Shown: piece after piece, positions 28,101 through 39,232 of the stretch
Numbering within the stretch: the first letter of the stretch is position 1
How the letters are laid out: each line of letters opens with the position of its first letter
Source of the DNA: CAVYHX01 sp963768415
GTDB taxonomy: Bacteria > Pseudomonadota > Gammaproteobacteria > UBA9214
DNA: 64,000 nucleotides
NCBI GenBank assembly: GCA_963768415.1
Contig: CAVYHX010000023.1
Span: 1-64,000, forward strand
Direction of reading: 5' to 3'
Position numbers and translations under genes: made by a program
The notes under the pieces: generated by a model
What the model saw: the letters and a program-made list of their open reading frames with translations, nothing else
The model's database searches: none
What the model was told of the DNA's origin: nothing

Positions 28101-29474
28101 TTATCCTCGCTTATGTTTCTTTACCGGACGAGTCCACCCGGTCCGTGTTTCCTGCGGTGCGCGGCTGAGTGTCAGCTCGCCGGCGGGCGCATCACGCGTG
28201 ATGGTGGAACCTGCACCGATAGTCGCGCCGTCCCTGACCTCAACCGGCGCAACCAGCTGGGTATCAGAACCAATGAACACATTATTGCCGATCACCGTGC
28301 GATGCTTGTTCGCGCCATCGTAATTGCAGGTAATGGTACCGGCTCCGATGTTGACATTCTCGCCCACGCTTGTATCGCCGATATAACTGAGATGATTGAT
28401 CTTCGAACCGGCACCGATATCGCTTTTCTTGACTTCCACAAAATTGCCGATATGAGTATTTTCAGAGAGGCGCGTATCCGGCCTTATCCTTGAAAACGGT
28501 CCGATACGTGCGCCATTGCCGATGTCTGCAGCCTCGACAATACTGTTCGCCAGTATCGTCACATCGTCGCCGACAGTCACATCACGCAGCACAACATTGG
28601 GCCCGATGCTGACCCGGTCTCCCAGGCAGACCTGTCCCTCGAGTACCGCATTCACGTCTATCTCGACATCCCGGCCTGCAGTCAGCTGACCACGCAGGTC
28701 AAACCGGGCCGGATCCAGCAGGGTAACGCCGGACTGCATACAGGCCGTGGCCTGCCGCAACTGGTAACAGCGCTCCAGCGTTGCCAGTTGCACGCGGTCA
28801 TTGACACCCAGGATTTCATATTCATCCCCCGTCGTCACCGCCGTGACTGCGACGCCGTCCGCCACTGCCAGCGCGATTACATCTGTCAGGTAATACTCGC
28901 CCTGGCTATTGTCGCTTTTCAGCGCATCCACCCAGCCACGCAGGCGCCCGGCGGGTGCAGCGATAAAGCCGCTGTTGATTTCGCAAATACGGCGCTCGTC
29001 GTCACTGGCATCCTTGTGCTCGACGATCCCGGTTATCCTGTCATCGCTGTCACGCAGTATGCGTCCGTAACCGGCAGGATCATCGAGTACCGCTGTCAGG
29101 ATTGCCAGCTCATCCCGGACGGCAATGGACTGCAGCTTTTTCAGTGTTGAATGTTTGATCAGCGGGACATCGCCGTACATGACCAGGACAATGTGACTGT
29201 CCGGCACCACGGGGAGTACTTGTGCGACGGCATGACCGGTACCGAGCTGTTCGGACTGGATGACCCAGTCGATCGCGGTATCATCACAGGTATCACGCAC
29301 GCGCTCCGCCCCATGACCAATCACGACGTGCAGTCTGGCGCCGGTGAAGTCGCAGGCGGTTCCAATGGCATGCTGAATAAGCGGCCGACCACCGAGCGGG
29401 TGGAGCACCTTGGGCAGATCGGAGCGCATGCGCGTTCCCTGGCCGGCTGCCAGTATGATGATGCTGAGATTCAT
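28101..29474 (-). CDS. glmU: Bifunctional UDP-N-acetylglucosamine pyrophosphorylase / glucosamine-1-phosphate N-acetyltransferase
   Basis: A product of 457 residues catalysing the last two steps to UDP-GlcNAc. The N-terminal uridylyltransferase domain has LAAGQGTRMRSDLPKVLHP; the C-terminal left-handed beta-helix has hexapeptide repeats and the acetyltransferase region around NFVEVKKSDIGAGSKINHLS and GAGTITCNYDG. The ATG at 29474 (MNLSIIILAAGQG) is the clear start; the frame upstream is repeat-derived. It is followed directly by glmS, so the pathway genes form a pair downstream of the ATP synthase operon. Confidence 0.96.
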   Translation of the reverse strand: MNLSIIILAAGQGTRMRSDLPKVLHPLGGRPLIQHAIGTACDFTGARLHVVIGHGAERVRDTCDDTAIDWVIQSEQLGTGHAVAQVLPVVPDSHIVLVMYGDVPLIKHSTLKKLQSIAVRDELAILTAVLDDPAGYGRILRDSDDRITGIVEHKDASDDERRICEINSGFIAAPAGRLRGWVDALKSDNSQGEYYLTDVIALAVADGVAVTAVTTGDEYEILGVNDRVQLATLERCYQLRQATACMQSGVTLLDPARFDLRGQLTAGRDVEIDVNAVLEGQVCLGDRVSIGPNVVLRDVTVGDDVTILANSIVEAADIGNGARIGPFSRIRPDTRLSENTHIGNFVEVKKSDIGAGSKINHLSYIGDTSVGENVNIGAGTITCNYDGANKHRTVIGNNVFIGSDTQLVAPVEVRDGATIGAGSTITRDAPAGELTLSRAPQETRTGWTRPVKKHKRG

Positions 29475-29761
29475 ATAATGCGGTTTGTCATATCGTTGCG
29501 AACGTCCACACCCTGTTCCAGGTTCGCCAGCAGCGCAAGGCAGCGGCGCTACCGCCCTGACGGGCACGCTGCGCTTTGCCCATCCTACAATAAAATCTGG
29601 CTGGCAGTGACCGGAAAAAGCTTGCTGCGTCACGGGTAGCGCATCCCCGGACTCTACCACTGTATCTAGCGGCCGGAAGCGGCATTTTTGTAGGGCTGCA
29701 AGGCGGGAAACGCGGTATCCGGAACTGCGGCAGTCCCGGCGATTGCGGCAGGGATTGTGTT
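29475..29761. repeat. Intergenic region with a dispersed palindromic repeat
   Basis: Between glmU and the SlyD-like gene there is no gene. At about 29552-29590 the sequence GACGGGCACGCTGCGCTTTGCCCATCCTACAA is a form of a repeat frequent in gammaproteobacteria, in which GGGCA and TGCCC ends flank GCGCAGCG-type cores. The remainder contains a possible glmU promoter, but no clear -35/-10 pair was identified. Confidence 0.45.
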
Positions 29762-30251
29762 TCAGTGCAGCACGGGCATGGCCATGGGTTCCACACCGTT
29801 GGTGATCTCTTCCGGGGTGGCATCCCGGATATCAGTGACCTTGATATTGAATGTGATGACCTTGCCGGCCATGGGGTGGTTGCCATCCACGGTGAGCTTG
29901 CCGTTTTCGATGCGTGTCACGACAAATTGCCTGGAATCGCCCTTGTCGTTCATCATTTCGACCTCGGCGCCGACGTGACGAAATTCCATCGGCACATTCT
30001 CTATATCATCTGTAAAGGTCAGGTCCGGATCATGTGCTCCAAAGGCTTCATCCGGTGTCAGCAAAACTGCAATGGTATCGCTGACAACCGCGCCCTCAAG
30101 CTCGTGCTCGATCTTCTCAAACAGGTCATGCTTGCCGCCATGCACATAGCTGATAGGCAAATCCGATTGTTCCAGAATCACACCCGACTCGTCCACAATC
30201 GTATAGATGAAGGTGACTACCTTGTTCTGGCCTATGAATGTGCCCGGTCAT
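29762..30251 (-). CDS. FKBP-type peptidyl-prolyl isomerase, SlyD-like (one frame break at the N-terminus)
   Basis: A protein of about 160 residues that speeds proline isomerisation and acts as a chaperone. The FKBP part and inserted-in-flap domain are clear: SYVHGG, LLTPDEAFGAHDP, VTRIENGKLTVDGNHPMAGK and ending VTDIRDATPEEI, all close to SlyD. The open frame as assembled starts only at GTG 30196 (VDESGVILEQ), losing the first beta strand. Removing one base near 30236 joins it to an ATG at 30251 that overlaps the atpC stop codon as ATGA and gives GQNKVVTFIYTIVDESG, the expected N-terminus. That overlap makes translational coupling to atpC likely. The His-rich metal-binding tail of E. coli SlyD is absent. 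Confidence 0.82.
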
Positions 30252-30670
30252 TTCTTCTTTTCACGCAGCTTGCGTATAGCCGCCAACTGCGCCATGGACT
30301 GGGCCAGTTCAGCCTGTGCCTTTGCATAATCGATATCAGCGCTCTTGTCGGAGAGCAGTTTCTCGGCGCGTTCCTTCGCCTCCAGGGCCTGCGCTTCATC
30401 AAGATTATCGGCGCGTATCGCCGTGTCAGCCAGAATCGTTATGACATGCGGCTGAACCTCGAGCATGCCACCGGAAACGAAGAAAGACTGTTCTGCCTTG
30501 TCCTGATCCTGGACGCGCACCTCACCCGGCTTGAGGCGGGTCAGCATGGGTGCGTGCCGGGGCGCGATACCGACTTCACCCATTTCCGCAGGCGCAAAGA
30601 CCATCGTAGCCGTACCCGAGAAAATTTCGGATTCAGCGCTGACTATGTCAACGTGCATTGTCATTGCCAT
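30248..30670 (-). CDS. atpC: ATP synthase F1 epsilon subunit
   Basis: A product of 140 residues. An N-terminal beta-sandwich (HVDIVSAESEIFSG, GIAPRHAPMLTRLKPGEV) is followed by a C-terminal helical hairpin (AKAQAELAQSMAQLAAIRKLREKKK) that acts as an inhibitor of the rotor. It is the last ATP synthase gene, 12 bases after atpD, and its stop overlaps the corrected start of the SlyD-like gene. Confidence 0.95.
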   Translation of the reverse strand: MAMTMHVDIVSAESEIFSGTATMVFAPAEMGEVGIAPRHAPMLTRLKPGEVRVQDQDKAEQSFFVSGGMLEVQPHVITILADTAIRADNLDEAQALEAKERAEKLLSDKSADIDYAKAQAELAQSMAQLAAIRKLREKKK

Positions 30671-30682
30671 TTTATTGATCCG

Positions 30683-32060
30683 TTACAGTGTTTTGGCTTT
30701 CTCGACTGCTTCTTCAATCCCGCCGACCATATAGAACGCCTGCTCGGGCAGACTGTCGTAGTCGCCATTCACGATGCCCTTGAAGCCGGCAATGGTGTCC
30801 TTCAGTGACACGTACTTGCCGGCAGTGCCGGTAAATGTTTCGGCCACGAAGAACGGCTGCGACAGGAAGCGCTGTATCTTGCGCGCCCGGCCCACCACCA
30901 GCTTGTCTTCTTCAGACAACTCGTCCATACCGAGGATGGCGATGATGTCCTTGAGTTCCTTGTAACGTTGCAGGGTACCCTGCACGGAACGCGCCGTGTC
31001 GTAGTGATCCTGTCCCACGACCAGCGGGTCCAGCTGACGGCTGGTGGAATCCAGCGGGTCCACCGCCGGATAGATGCCCAGCTCGGCAATCTGGCGCGAC
31101 AGCACCAGGGTGGCATCCAGGTGCGCGAAGGTGGTTGCCGGTGACGGGTCGGTGAGGTCGTCCGCCGGCACGTACACGGCCTGAATGGAGGTAATGGAAC
31201 CCGTCTTGGTCGAGGTGATGCGTTCCTGCAAGACACCCATTTCCTCGGCCAGCGTCGGCTGGTAACCCACCGCGGACGGCATGCGTCCGAGCAGGGCCGA
31301 TACCTCGGTCCCTGCCAGGGTATAGCGGTAAATATTATCGACGAAAAACAGCACATCACGGCCTTCATCGCGGAAATACTCGGCCATCGTCAGGCCGGTC
31401 AGCGCAACACGCAGACGGTTACCCGGCGGCTCATTCATCTGACCGTAGACCAGCGACACCTTGTCGATAACACCGCCTTCCGTCATTTCATGGTAGAAGT
31501 CGTTACCTTCACGGGTACGTTCACCTACACCGGCAAACACCGAGTAACCGCTGTGTTCCACCGCAATATTGCGGATCAGTTCCATCAGGGTCACGGTCTT
31601 GCCCACACCGGCACCGCCGAACAGGCCGACCTTGCCGCCCTTGGCGAATGGGCAAATCAGGTCAATCACCTTGATGCCGGTCTCCAGCAGCTCCACGCTG
31701 GCCGCCTGTTCCGCAAATGTTGGCGGTGCGCGGTGAATCGGCCAGCGCACTTCCTCACCGATCGCACCGCGCGTCATCCACCGGCTCCCCGAGGACATCC
31801 ATGATGCGCCCCAGCGTCTTGGTGCCCACCGGTACCGAAATCGGCGCACCGGTATTGCTGGTCTCCAGGCCGCGGCGCAGACCATCGGTGGATCCCATTG
31901 CGATGGTACGGACGATGCCGTCACCGAGTTGCTGCTGCACTTCGAGGGTAATGTCTTCGCTGTCGATCTTCAGCGCATCGTATATCTTTGGCACGCTGTC
32001 GCGCGGAAACTCCACGTCGACTACTGCGCCGATAATTTCAATAATATTGCCAGCACTCAT
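30683..32060 (-). CDS. atpD: ATP synthase F1 beta subunit, one frame break
   Basis: The catalytic subunit of the F-type ATP synthase. The N-terminal part starts MSAGNIIEIIGAVVDVEFPRD at ATG 32060. The frame is lost near 31769; removing one base restores GEPVDDAGAIGEEVRWPIHR. Downstream are the Walker A loop GGAGVGKTV, GERTREGNDFY and the family-typical YVPADDLTDPSP. The corrected length of about 458 residues is normal for the family. It follows atpG and precedes atpC in the standard operon order. Confidence 0.93.
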
Positions 32061-32155
32061 GATGTTGTCCTCAAACAATCAGATTCCAGATAAAAGACAG
32101 AAGATACAAATAAATTGCATCACCTGTACCATGTGTCTTGTATCTCTACCTGTAA

Positions 32156-33020
32156 CTAAACGGCTGCTGCACCGCTGACAATTTCCGAAATTTCCTGTGT
32201 GATCGCCGCCTGGCGTGCCTTGTTGTAGATCAGCTGCAATTCATCAATCAGATCACCGGCGTTATCCGTCGCCGACTTCATGGCCACCATGCGCGCGGCC
32301 TGTTCACAGGCCGCATTTTCCACCACGCCCTGGTACACCAGTGACTCGATGTATCGAATCATCAGTGCATCCATCACCGGCTTCGAATCCGGCTCGTAGA
32401 TATAGTCCCAGTGCGTCTCCAGCTTTTTATCCGCCTCACCCTGTACCGGTATCAACTGCATCACCTGCGGCGCTTGCGTCATGGTATTTTCGAAACTGAT
32501 TATGCGCCAGGTAGAGACGGTCTATCCTGCCTTCCTCATAGGTGTCCAGCATGACCTTCACCGTGCCGATCAACTCGACGATGGAGGGCGCATCGCCCAG
32601 GTGGGTGGCGGTGGATATCACATTGCCGCCGAGACGCTTGAAAAAGGCATTGCTCTTGGTGCCGATCAGCGTCAGATCGATTTCCAGACCCTCCTTGTCC
32701 CACTGCTTCATCGCTGCAATCACCGACTTGAACAGATTGATATTCAGGCCGCCGCACAAGACCGCGATCGGTGGAAATAATAATCAGGCCGACGCGCTTT
32801 GGCATCGCGCTCCTCCAGATATGGATGATGATATTCCGGATGCGCATGCGCCAGATGCGAAATCACACCCTGGATCTTGTGTCGCATAGGGACGCGTGGC
32901 CATCATGCGATCCTGGGCCTTGCGCATCTTGCTCGCCGCGACCATTTCCATCGCCTTGGTGATCTTCTGCGTATTCTTGATGCTCGAGATCTTGGTGCGT
33001 ATTTCCTTTCCGCCTGCCAT
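32156..33020 (-). CDS. atpG: ATP synthase F1 gamma subunit, four frame breaks
   Basis: The central stalk of the rotor. The N-terminal helix MAGGKEIRTKISSIKNTQKI and the C-terminal helix ending ITQEISEIVSGAAAV are typical. As assembled the frame is lost at about 32879, 32797, 32758 and 32494. Removing one base at each gives a continuous protein through GVISHLAHAHPEYHHPYLEER, RVGLIIISTDRGLCGGLN and HNQFENTMTQAPQ, and a final length of about 286 residues, normal for gamma. It lies between atpA and atpD. Confidence 0.9.
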
Positions 33021-33159
33021 TGCTTTATCCCGCTGTCCTGTTGCCTGTTGTCCGAATACAGACCGACGGGTCGTATTCAGGAAAAACGGCAGCTGATTGC
33101 CGGATTGCGATGTGCATTATCCGGGTAAATCCTGCAGTTGGTTTTTCTGTGTCCGGCAC

Positions 33160-34704
<1,545 letters not shown>

Positions 34705-34734
34705 AGTTGTTTACCTTGGAAATGAATACATTAA

Positions 34735-35271
34735 TCAGTGGCTCAAGGCGCTGCCCAGGCGTTCCAGCTTGCCGCGCACGGAACCGTCGATAACCAGGTC
34801 GCCTGCGCGGATGATTGCGCCACCGAGCAGGGCTGCATCTGTCGTGCAGGTCAACTCGATATCACGCTGCAGGCGTTTGCGCAGGCTTTCCACGATACGC
34901 GCCTGCTGTGTCTCGCTTGCGGGAAAGGCGGTCACCAGTTCGGCCTTGATGACGCCCTCGGCCTCGCGGCGCCGGATTTCGTACAGCGTTGCAATTGCGG
35001 GTAACAATTCCAGGCGCCTGTTTTCCGCCAGCAAACGGACAAAATTCTCACCCTGTTCATCGAGGTGCCCGGCGCCAATCCCGGTAAACAGTCCGGCCAG
35101 CCGGGATTCGGTCAGGCGCGGATTGTTAATCAGTTCACTTACTGCCGGGTCGCCGGCAATCCGGGCCAGCAGTAACAGCATGTCCGACCAGTCCTTCAAC
35201 TTGTGTTGCGCACTGGCCAGGTCAAAAACCGCCTGCGCATAGGGACGTGCAATAGTGATTGCTTCCGCCAT
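34735..35271 (-). CDS. atpH: ATP synthase F1 delta subunit
   Basis: A product of 178 residues forming the top of the peripheral stalk that ties F1 to the b subunits. The pattern ARPYAQAVFDLA at the N-terminus and the C-terminal DAALLGGAIIRAGDLVIDGSV are diagnostic. Its ATG shares one base with the atpF stop, so the two are translationally coupled. Confidence 0.95.
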   Translation of the reverse strand: MAEAITIARPYAQAVFDLASAQHKLKDWSDMLLLLARIAGDPAVSELINNPRLTESRLAGLFTGIGAGHLDEQGENFVRLLAENRRLELLPAIATLYEIRRREAEGVIKAELVTAFPASETQQARIVESLRKRLQRDIELTCTTDAALLGGAIIRAGDLVIDGSVRGKLERLGSALSH

Positions 35272-35741
35272 CAGATTTCCGCCGCGAGTTTGTTCAGCAG
35301 TTCGTCATGCGTAGCGGTGTCCACTTCGCGCTCGAGCACCTTGCCCGCGCCTGCAAGCGCGATCGAAACCACCTGGCCGCGCAACTCTTCCTTGACCCGG
35401 TTGATCTCCTGGCTGATTTCAGCCTGTGCCGCCGTCAACTGGCGTTCCCCTTCGGTGCGCGCATCACCCTTGGCCGCTTCGATCATTTCCGAACCGCGCT
35501 TCTCGGCGCGGGTAATGATTGTTGCGGCCTGGTCCTTGGCTTTGCGCAATATCTCGACAGAACGCTGTCCCGCCAGCTCCAGCTCATGCTTGCCGCGCTC
35601 GGCAGCAGCCAGACCGTCCGCGATCTTCTTTCTGCGTTCCTCCAGCGCCGCCATGACATGCGGCCAGATAAACTTCATGCAAAACCACACGAAGACAAAA
35701 AACGTAATCGTCTGCCCGATCAGGGTCGCGTTGAAATTCAT
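35271..35741 (-). CDS. atpF: ATP synthase F0 b subunit
   Basis: A product of 156 residues with one N-terminal membrane helix (LIGQTITFFVFVWFCMKFIW) and a long charged coiled coil to the end, as expected for the peripheral stalk dimer. It lies between atpE and atpH in the standard order; the next gene overlaps by one base. Confidence 0.95.
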   Translation of the reverse strand: MNFNATLIGQTITFFVFVWFCMKFIWPHVMAALEERRKKIADGLAAAERGKHELELAGQRSVEILRKAKDQAATIITRAEKRGSEMIEAAKGDARTEGERQLTAAQAEISQEINRVKEELRGQVVSIALAGAGKVLEREVDTATHDELLNKLAAEI

Positions 35742-35791
35742 GATTGCACCTCGTATAAAAAATATTGAACTACTGGTTCAGGAGACCAGTG

Positions 35792-36025
35792 TTACGAGAC
35801 CACCGCAAACATGATGTACATGGCCAGGCCAACCGCGATCATGGGGACAGCGTCCACCAGACCCATGACGATAAAGAACTGGGTGCGCAGCATCGGGATC
35901 AATTCCGGCTGACGCGCCGCGCCTTCCAGGAAACGGCCACCGAGAATACCGATACCGACTGCGGCGCCCAGCGCACCGAGACCCATCATCAGGCCGCCGG
36001 CGATATAGAGTAAAGAGTTTTCCAT
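35792..36025 (-). CDS. atpE: ATP synthase F0 c subunit
   Basis: A product of 77 residues with two transmembrane helices joined by a polar loop (RQPELIP), the monomer of the c ring. The ion-binding carboxylate is an Asp in GLVDAVPMIAVG, and the polar residues that mark sodium-type rings are not seen near it, so proton coupling is expected. Confidence 0.96.
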   Translation of the reverse strand: MENSLLYIAGGLMMGLGALGAAVGIGILGGRFLEGAARQPELIPMLRTQFFIVMGLVDAVPMIAVGLAMYIMFAVVS

Positions 36026-36062
36026 GTTTCTCTCCTAGGTAAATGACTGTTCAAATATATAA

Positions 36063-36905
36063 TCAGTGATGTTCCGCTGACGCCATATCCAGGTAAACAA
36101 TGGTCAGCGTCATGAATATGAATGCCTGCAGGGTAATGATCAGGATGTGGAAGATGGCCCAGCCCAGCTGCAACAAACCGCCGAAGGTGCCCAGTACGAT
36201 GCCGCCGCCGTACATCAACGCGATCAGGATAAATATCATTTCACCGGCATACATGTTGCCGAACAGTCGCAGTGACAGTGAGATCGGCTTGGCAATGAGG
36301 GTCACGCCCTCCAGCAGCAGGTTGATCGGGAACATCCACTTCGGGAACGGCTGGAAGGCCAGCTCACTGAAAAAGCCGCCGACACCCTTCATCTTGAAGC
36401 TGTAGTAGAGCATCAGTACGAATACGGACAGGGACATGCTGAAGGTGATGTTGGGGTCGGTCGATGAGACAATCTTCATATGCCCGACGCCCAGCAGCTG
36501 CGCTGTCCACGGAATCCAGTCAACCGGTATCAGATCCATGAGGTTCATCAGAAAGATCCAGATGAACAGCGTCAGGGCCAGCGGCGCTACCAGCGGGTTT
36601 TTACCGCTGAAGGAGCCGCGCACGCTGTCATCGATGAACTCGATAATCCATTCGACAAAGTTCTGCCAGCCGCCGGGCACATCCGCCGTCGCGGATTTCG
36701 CGACGCTGCGAAACAACCCGAGAAACACCAGGCCGAGGCATACGGAAAACAGCATGCTGTCGACATTGATGGCCCAGAAGCCCATTTCCTGGGCTTCCTG
36801 TGCACTGTGTGCGAAGCCCCAGTGACCGTCATGTGTCCGACCATAGGTCAGGTTGGTCAAGTGGTGCTTGATATATTCCGTCGATGTCAGGGTGTCGGCC
36901 GACAT
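36063..36905 (-). CDS. atpB: ATP synthase F0 a subunit
   Basis: A product of 280 residues with about six hydrophobic helices, forming the proton half-channels next to the c ring. The essential Arg lies in the fourth-helix motif LIAKPISLSLRLFGNMYAG, and the C-terminal helix contains ILIITLQAFIFMTLTIVYL. The N-terminal ~50 residues before the first helix are soluble. The start follows atpI by 5 bases. Confidence 0.95.
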   Translation of the reverse strand: MSADTLTSTEYIKHHLTNLTYGRTHDGHWGFAHSAQEAQEMGFWAINVDSMLFSVCLGLVFLGLFRSVAKSATADVPGGWQNFVEWIIEFIDDSVRGSFSGKNPLVAPLALTLFIWIFLMNLMDLIPVDWIPWTAQLLGVGHMKIVSSTDPNITFSMSLSVFVLMLYYSFKMKGVGGFFSELAFQPFPKWMFPINLLLEGVTLIAKPISLSLRLFGNMYAGEMIFILIALMYGGGIVLGTFGGLLQLGWAIFHILIITLQAFIFMTLTIVYLDMASAEHH

Positions 36906-36910
36906 GGCAA

Positions 36911-37279
36911 CTAATCAGTCCTGTTCGTTGTGTTTGCAAAAAGGGCCAGCTGGCCCGCGATAAATCCAGTCAAAAGTGCCAGTGCGTCCAGGTGCAATAC
37001 GGCCATACCCAGCGCGAACATCACCACCACGGCAATCAGTCGTTCCAGGGCGCTGCGGTACAACACCCGCAGGCTCTCACCGGCGCTCAGTGCGCGCCCG
37101 CTGCCGGCACGCTGCTGCCGCCACACCAGTAGCAGTGCATTGATTACCGCGACCGCACCACCAAACCACACCGATGCTGCCTGGAAGCTGCCGGCACGCA
37201 CGAGAAAGACAATCGAGGTAGCGCCAACCAGCAGCAACTGGAACCCAAGCAGCTTGCGTGTACCACTCGCCAGGTGCAC
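36911..37279 (-). CDS. atpI: ATP synthase assembly protein I
   Basis: A product of 122 residues with four hydrophobic segments, found as the first gene of the atp operon and thought to help assemble the c ring. Identification rests on position, size and the GAVAVINALLLVWR stretch, which is typical of the AtpI/ATP synthase I family. The operon promoter should lie between here and parB (37280-37433). Confidence 0.88.
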   Translation of the reverse strand: MHLASGTRKLLGFQLLLVGATSIVFLVRAGSFQAASVWFGGAVAVINALLLVWRQQRAGSGRALSAGESLRVLYRSALERLIAVVVMFALGMAVLHLDALALLTGFIAGQLALFANTTNRTD

Positions 37280-37433
37280 TTTTCAGTCTTAAACTCAGTA
37301 AGTTACCAGGAGTCAGCCGGGTTGCCAGCAGACTGTCGAGCCGCTATGAGCAAGTTTGGTTATGACCCCGAGGCAGCCGAGGATTATAAGGAGCCAGACC
37401 ACGGAGGGTCAATAAAATAAGGCAGGTCGGTCG

Positions 37434-38364
37434 TCAGCGGATATGCTCGAGGATCCCGTCCAGCTCATCGTGACTGTTGATAGCTGATCTCCAGCTTGCC
37501 CCGGCCAGCCCGGCCCGGCCGGATCCGGACGCTGGCGCCCAGCTTGTCGGACAGCTCGGACTCCAGGCGCCGAATATCCGGATTCTTCTGGACCGGTGGC
37601 GGAGGAGTGCTCCGTGGTTGCTGCATTTGCTTCACCAGCTGCTCCGTGGCCCGAACCGTCAAACCTCTGGCGGCAACCTTGCGGGCCAGCCTCGACCTGC
37701 CGGGTGCCACTCAGCGCCAGCAGCGCACGCGCATGCCCCATCTCCAGCTCGCCGACGCTCAACCATCCCCTTGACGACATCATCCAGGTCCAGCAGCCGC
37801 AACAGGTTGGAGACCGCGGCACGCGAGCGGCCGACCGCCTCGGCGGCCTGTTCATGGGTCAATTCGAATTCACTGATCAGGCGCTGCAGCGCGCGTGCCT
37901 CTTCCAGTGGATTCAGGTTCTCGCGCTGGATGTTCTCGATCAGGGCAATGGCGATCGCCGCGCGGTCTTCCACTTCGCGAATGACCGCCGGGATCTCGTG
38001 CAGGCCGGCCAGTTGTGCCGCGCGCCAGCGGCGCTCGCCGGCAATAATCTCGTAGCGACCGGCTTCGATGGTACGCACCACAATGGGTTGCACCACACCC
38101 TGTGCACTGATGGAGTCTGCCAGGTCCTGCAGGGATTCCTGGTGCATGTCGATGCGCGGCTGGTATTTGCCGCGTTGAATAATATCGACCGGCAGCTTGC
38201 ACAATGCACCGTCAGCCACCGGCGCGCGGCCGGCAGCGCCGGAAACCGGTACCGCCTTGAGTGCCGGTGCACCGGCCGGGTTGCCAGTCCTGCGGTTCCG
38301 GACGCGCCGCCTGTCCCAGCAGTGCTTCCAGTCCACGCCCCAATCCGCGTTTTTTAGCTGCCAT
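37434..38364 (-). CDS. parB: Chromosome partitioning protein ParB, four frame breaks
   Basis: A CTPase clamp that binds parS sites near the origin. The start MAAKKRGLGRGLEALLG at 38364 is diagnostic. The core includes VDIIQRGKYQPR, EIIAGERRWRAA and NLNPLEEARALQRL, followed by the helix-turn-helix stretch LTHEQAAEAVGRSRAAVSNL. The frame is lost near 38283, 37757, 37684 and 37479; removing one base at each restores QDWNPAGAPALKAVPV, GELEMGHARALLALSG, AGRKVAARGLTV and SYNSHDELDGILEHIR. Corrected length is about 308 residues. It follows parA by 28 bases. Two near-perfect parS sites are present inside recF in this window. Confidence 0.92.
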
Positions 38365-38392
38365 AATAATTACCGTCGTCAGGTACCAGGAA

Positions 38393-39229
38393 TCACAGGG
38401 CAGTGAGTCGTGATACGGGTTTGTCCGCGGTTGCGGCATCCGTTGCTTCGTGATTAACCGTTTCCGCAGCATGCCGCCGCAGGTATTCACCGGCCAGCGC
38501 CAGATAGGCGGTCGCCCCGCGCGAGCTGCTGTCATAGCGCAGGACCGGCAGTCCGTGACTCGGTGCCTCGGCCAGGCGTACGTTACGCGGGATGATGGTG
38601 CGATAGACCTTGTCGCCAAAATGTTCCTGCAACTGCAGCGAAACATCGTTCGCCAGGTTGTTGCGGGTGTCGAACATGGTCCGCAACAACCCCTCTATTT
38701 CCAGCTCGGGATTGATGGCCACACGCACCTGTTCCACGGTCTCGAGTAATGCCGATAATCCTTCCAGGGCATAATATTCGCACTGTATCGGAATCATCAC
38801 TCCATGGGCTGCCGCCAGTGCATTGATAGTCAGCATACTCAGGGACGGCGGACAATCGATAACAATCAGGTCATAGTCGTTCTGCACATAGGCCAGTGCC
38901 GACCGCAGCCGGCGTTCCCGGTCGTCGCGTGTCAGCAGCTCCACCTCCGCTGCCGTCAGATCACTGTTGCCGGGCAGCAGGTCGTAGCCGGCATCCGCCG
39001 CATAGATGATGATGTCGCGTATGTCACTGTGACCGAGCAGTAAATCGTAACCGGTCTTGATTACCTCGTGCTTGTTGCAGCCGCTGCCCATGGTGGCATT
39101 TCCCTGGGCATCAAGATCAATCAGCAGTACCCGCCGTCCGGTCTCCGAAATGGATGCGGCGAAGTTAACGCTGGTCGTGGTCTTGCCGACCCCGCCCTTT
39201 TGATTGGTGACCGCGATGATCCGTCCCAT
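38393..39229 (-). CDS. parA: Chromosome partitioning ATPase ParA
   Basis: A Walker-type ATPase of 278 residues that moves ParB-bound origins. The deviant Walker A motif is KGGVGKTTTSVNFA, followed by LIDLDAQGNAT and IDCPPSLSMLT. It follows rsmG by 3 bases and precedes parB, the usual order near gammaproteobacterial origins. The C-terminal tail (HEATDAATADKPVSRLTAL) is longer than in the shortest members. Confidence 0.95.
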   Translation of the reverse strand: MGRIIAVTNQKGGVGKTTTSVNFAASISETGRRVLLIDLDAQGNATMGSGCNKHEVIKTGYDLLLGHSDIRDIIIYAADAGYDLLPGNSDLTAAEVELLTRDDRERRLRSALAYVQNDYDLIVIDCPPSLSMLTINALAAAHGVMIPIQCEYYALEGLSALLETVEQVRVAINPELEIEGLLRTMFDTRNNLANDVSLQLQEHFGDKVYRTIIPRNVRLAEAPSHGLPVLRYDSSSRGATAYLALAGEYLRRHAAETVNHEATDAATADKPVSRLTAL

Positions 39230-39232
39230 GAC

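Noticed and set aside
29488..29886. Minus-strand frame upstream of glmU
   Set aside because: It is composed of repeat sequence and out-of-frame SlyD-like coding sequence, without family features.
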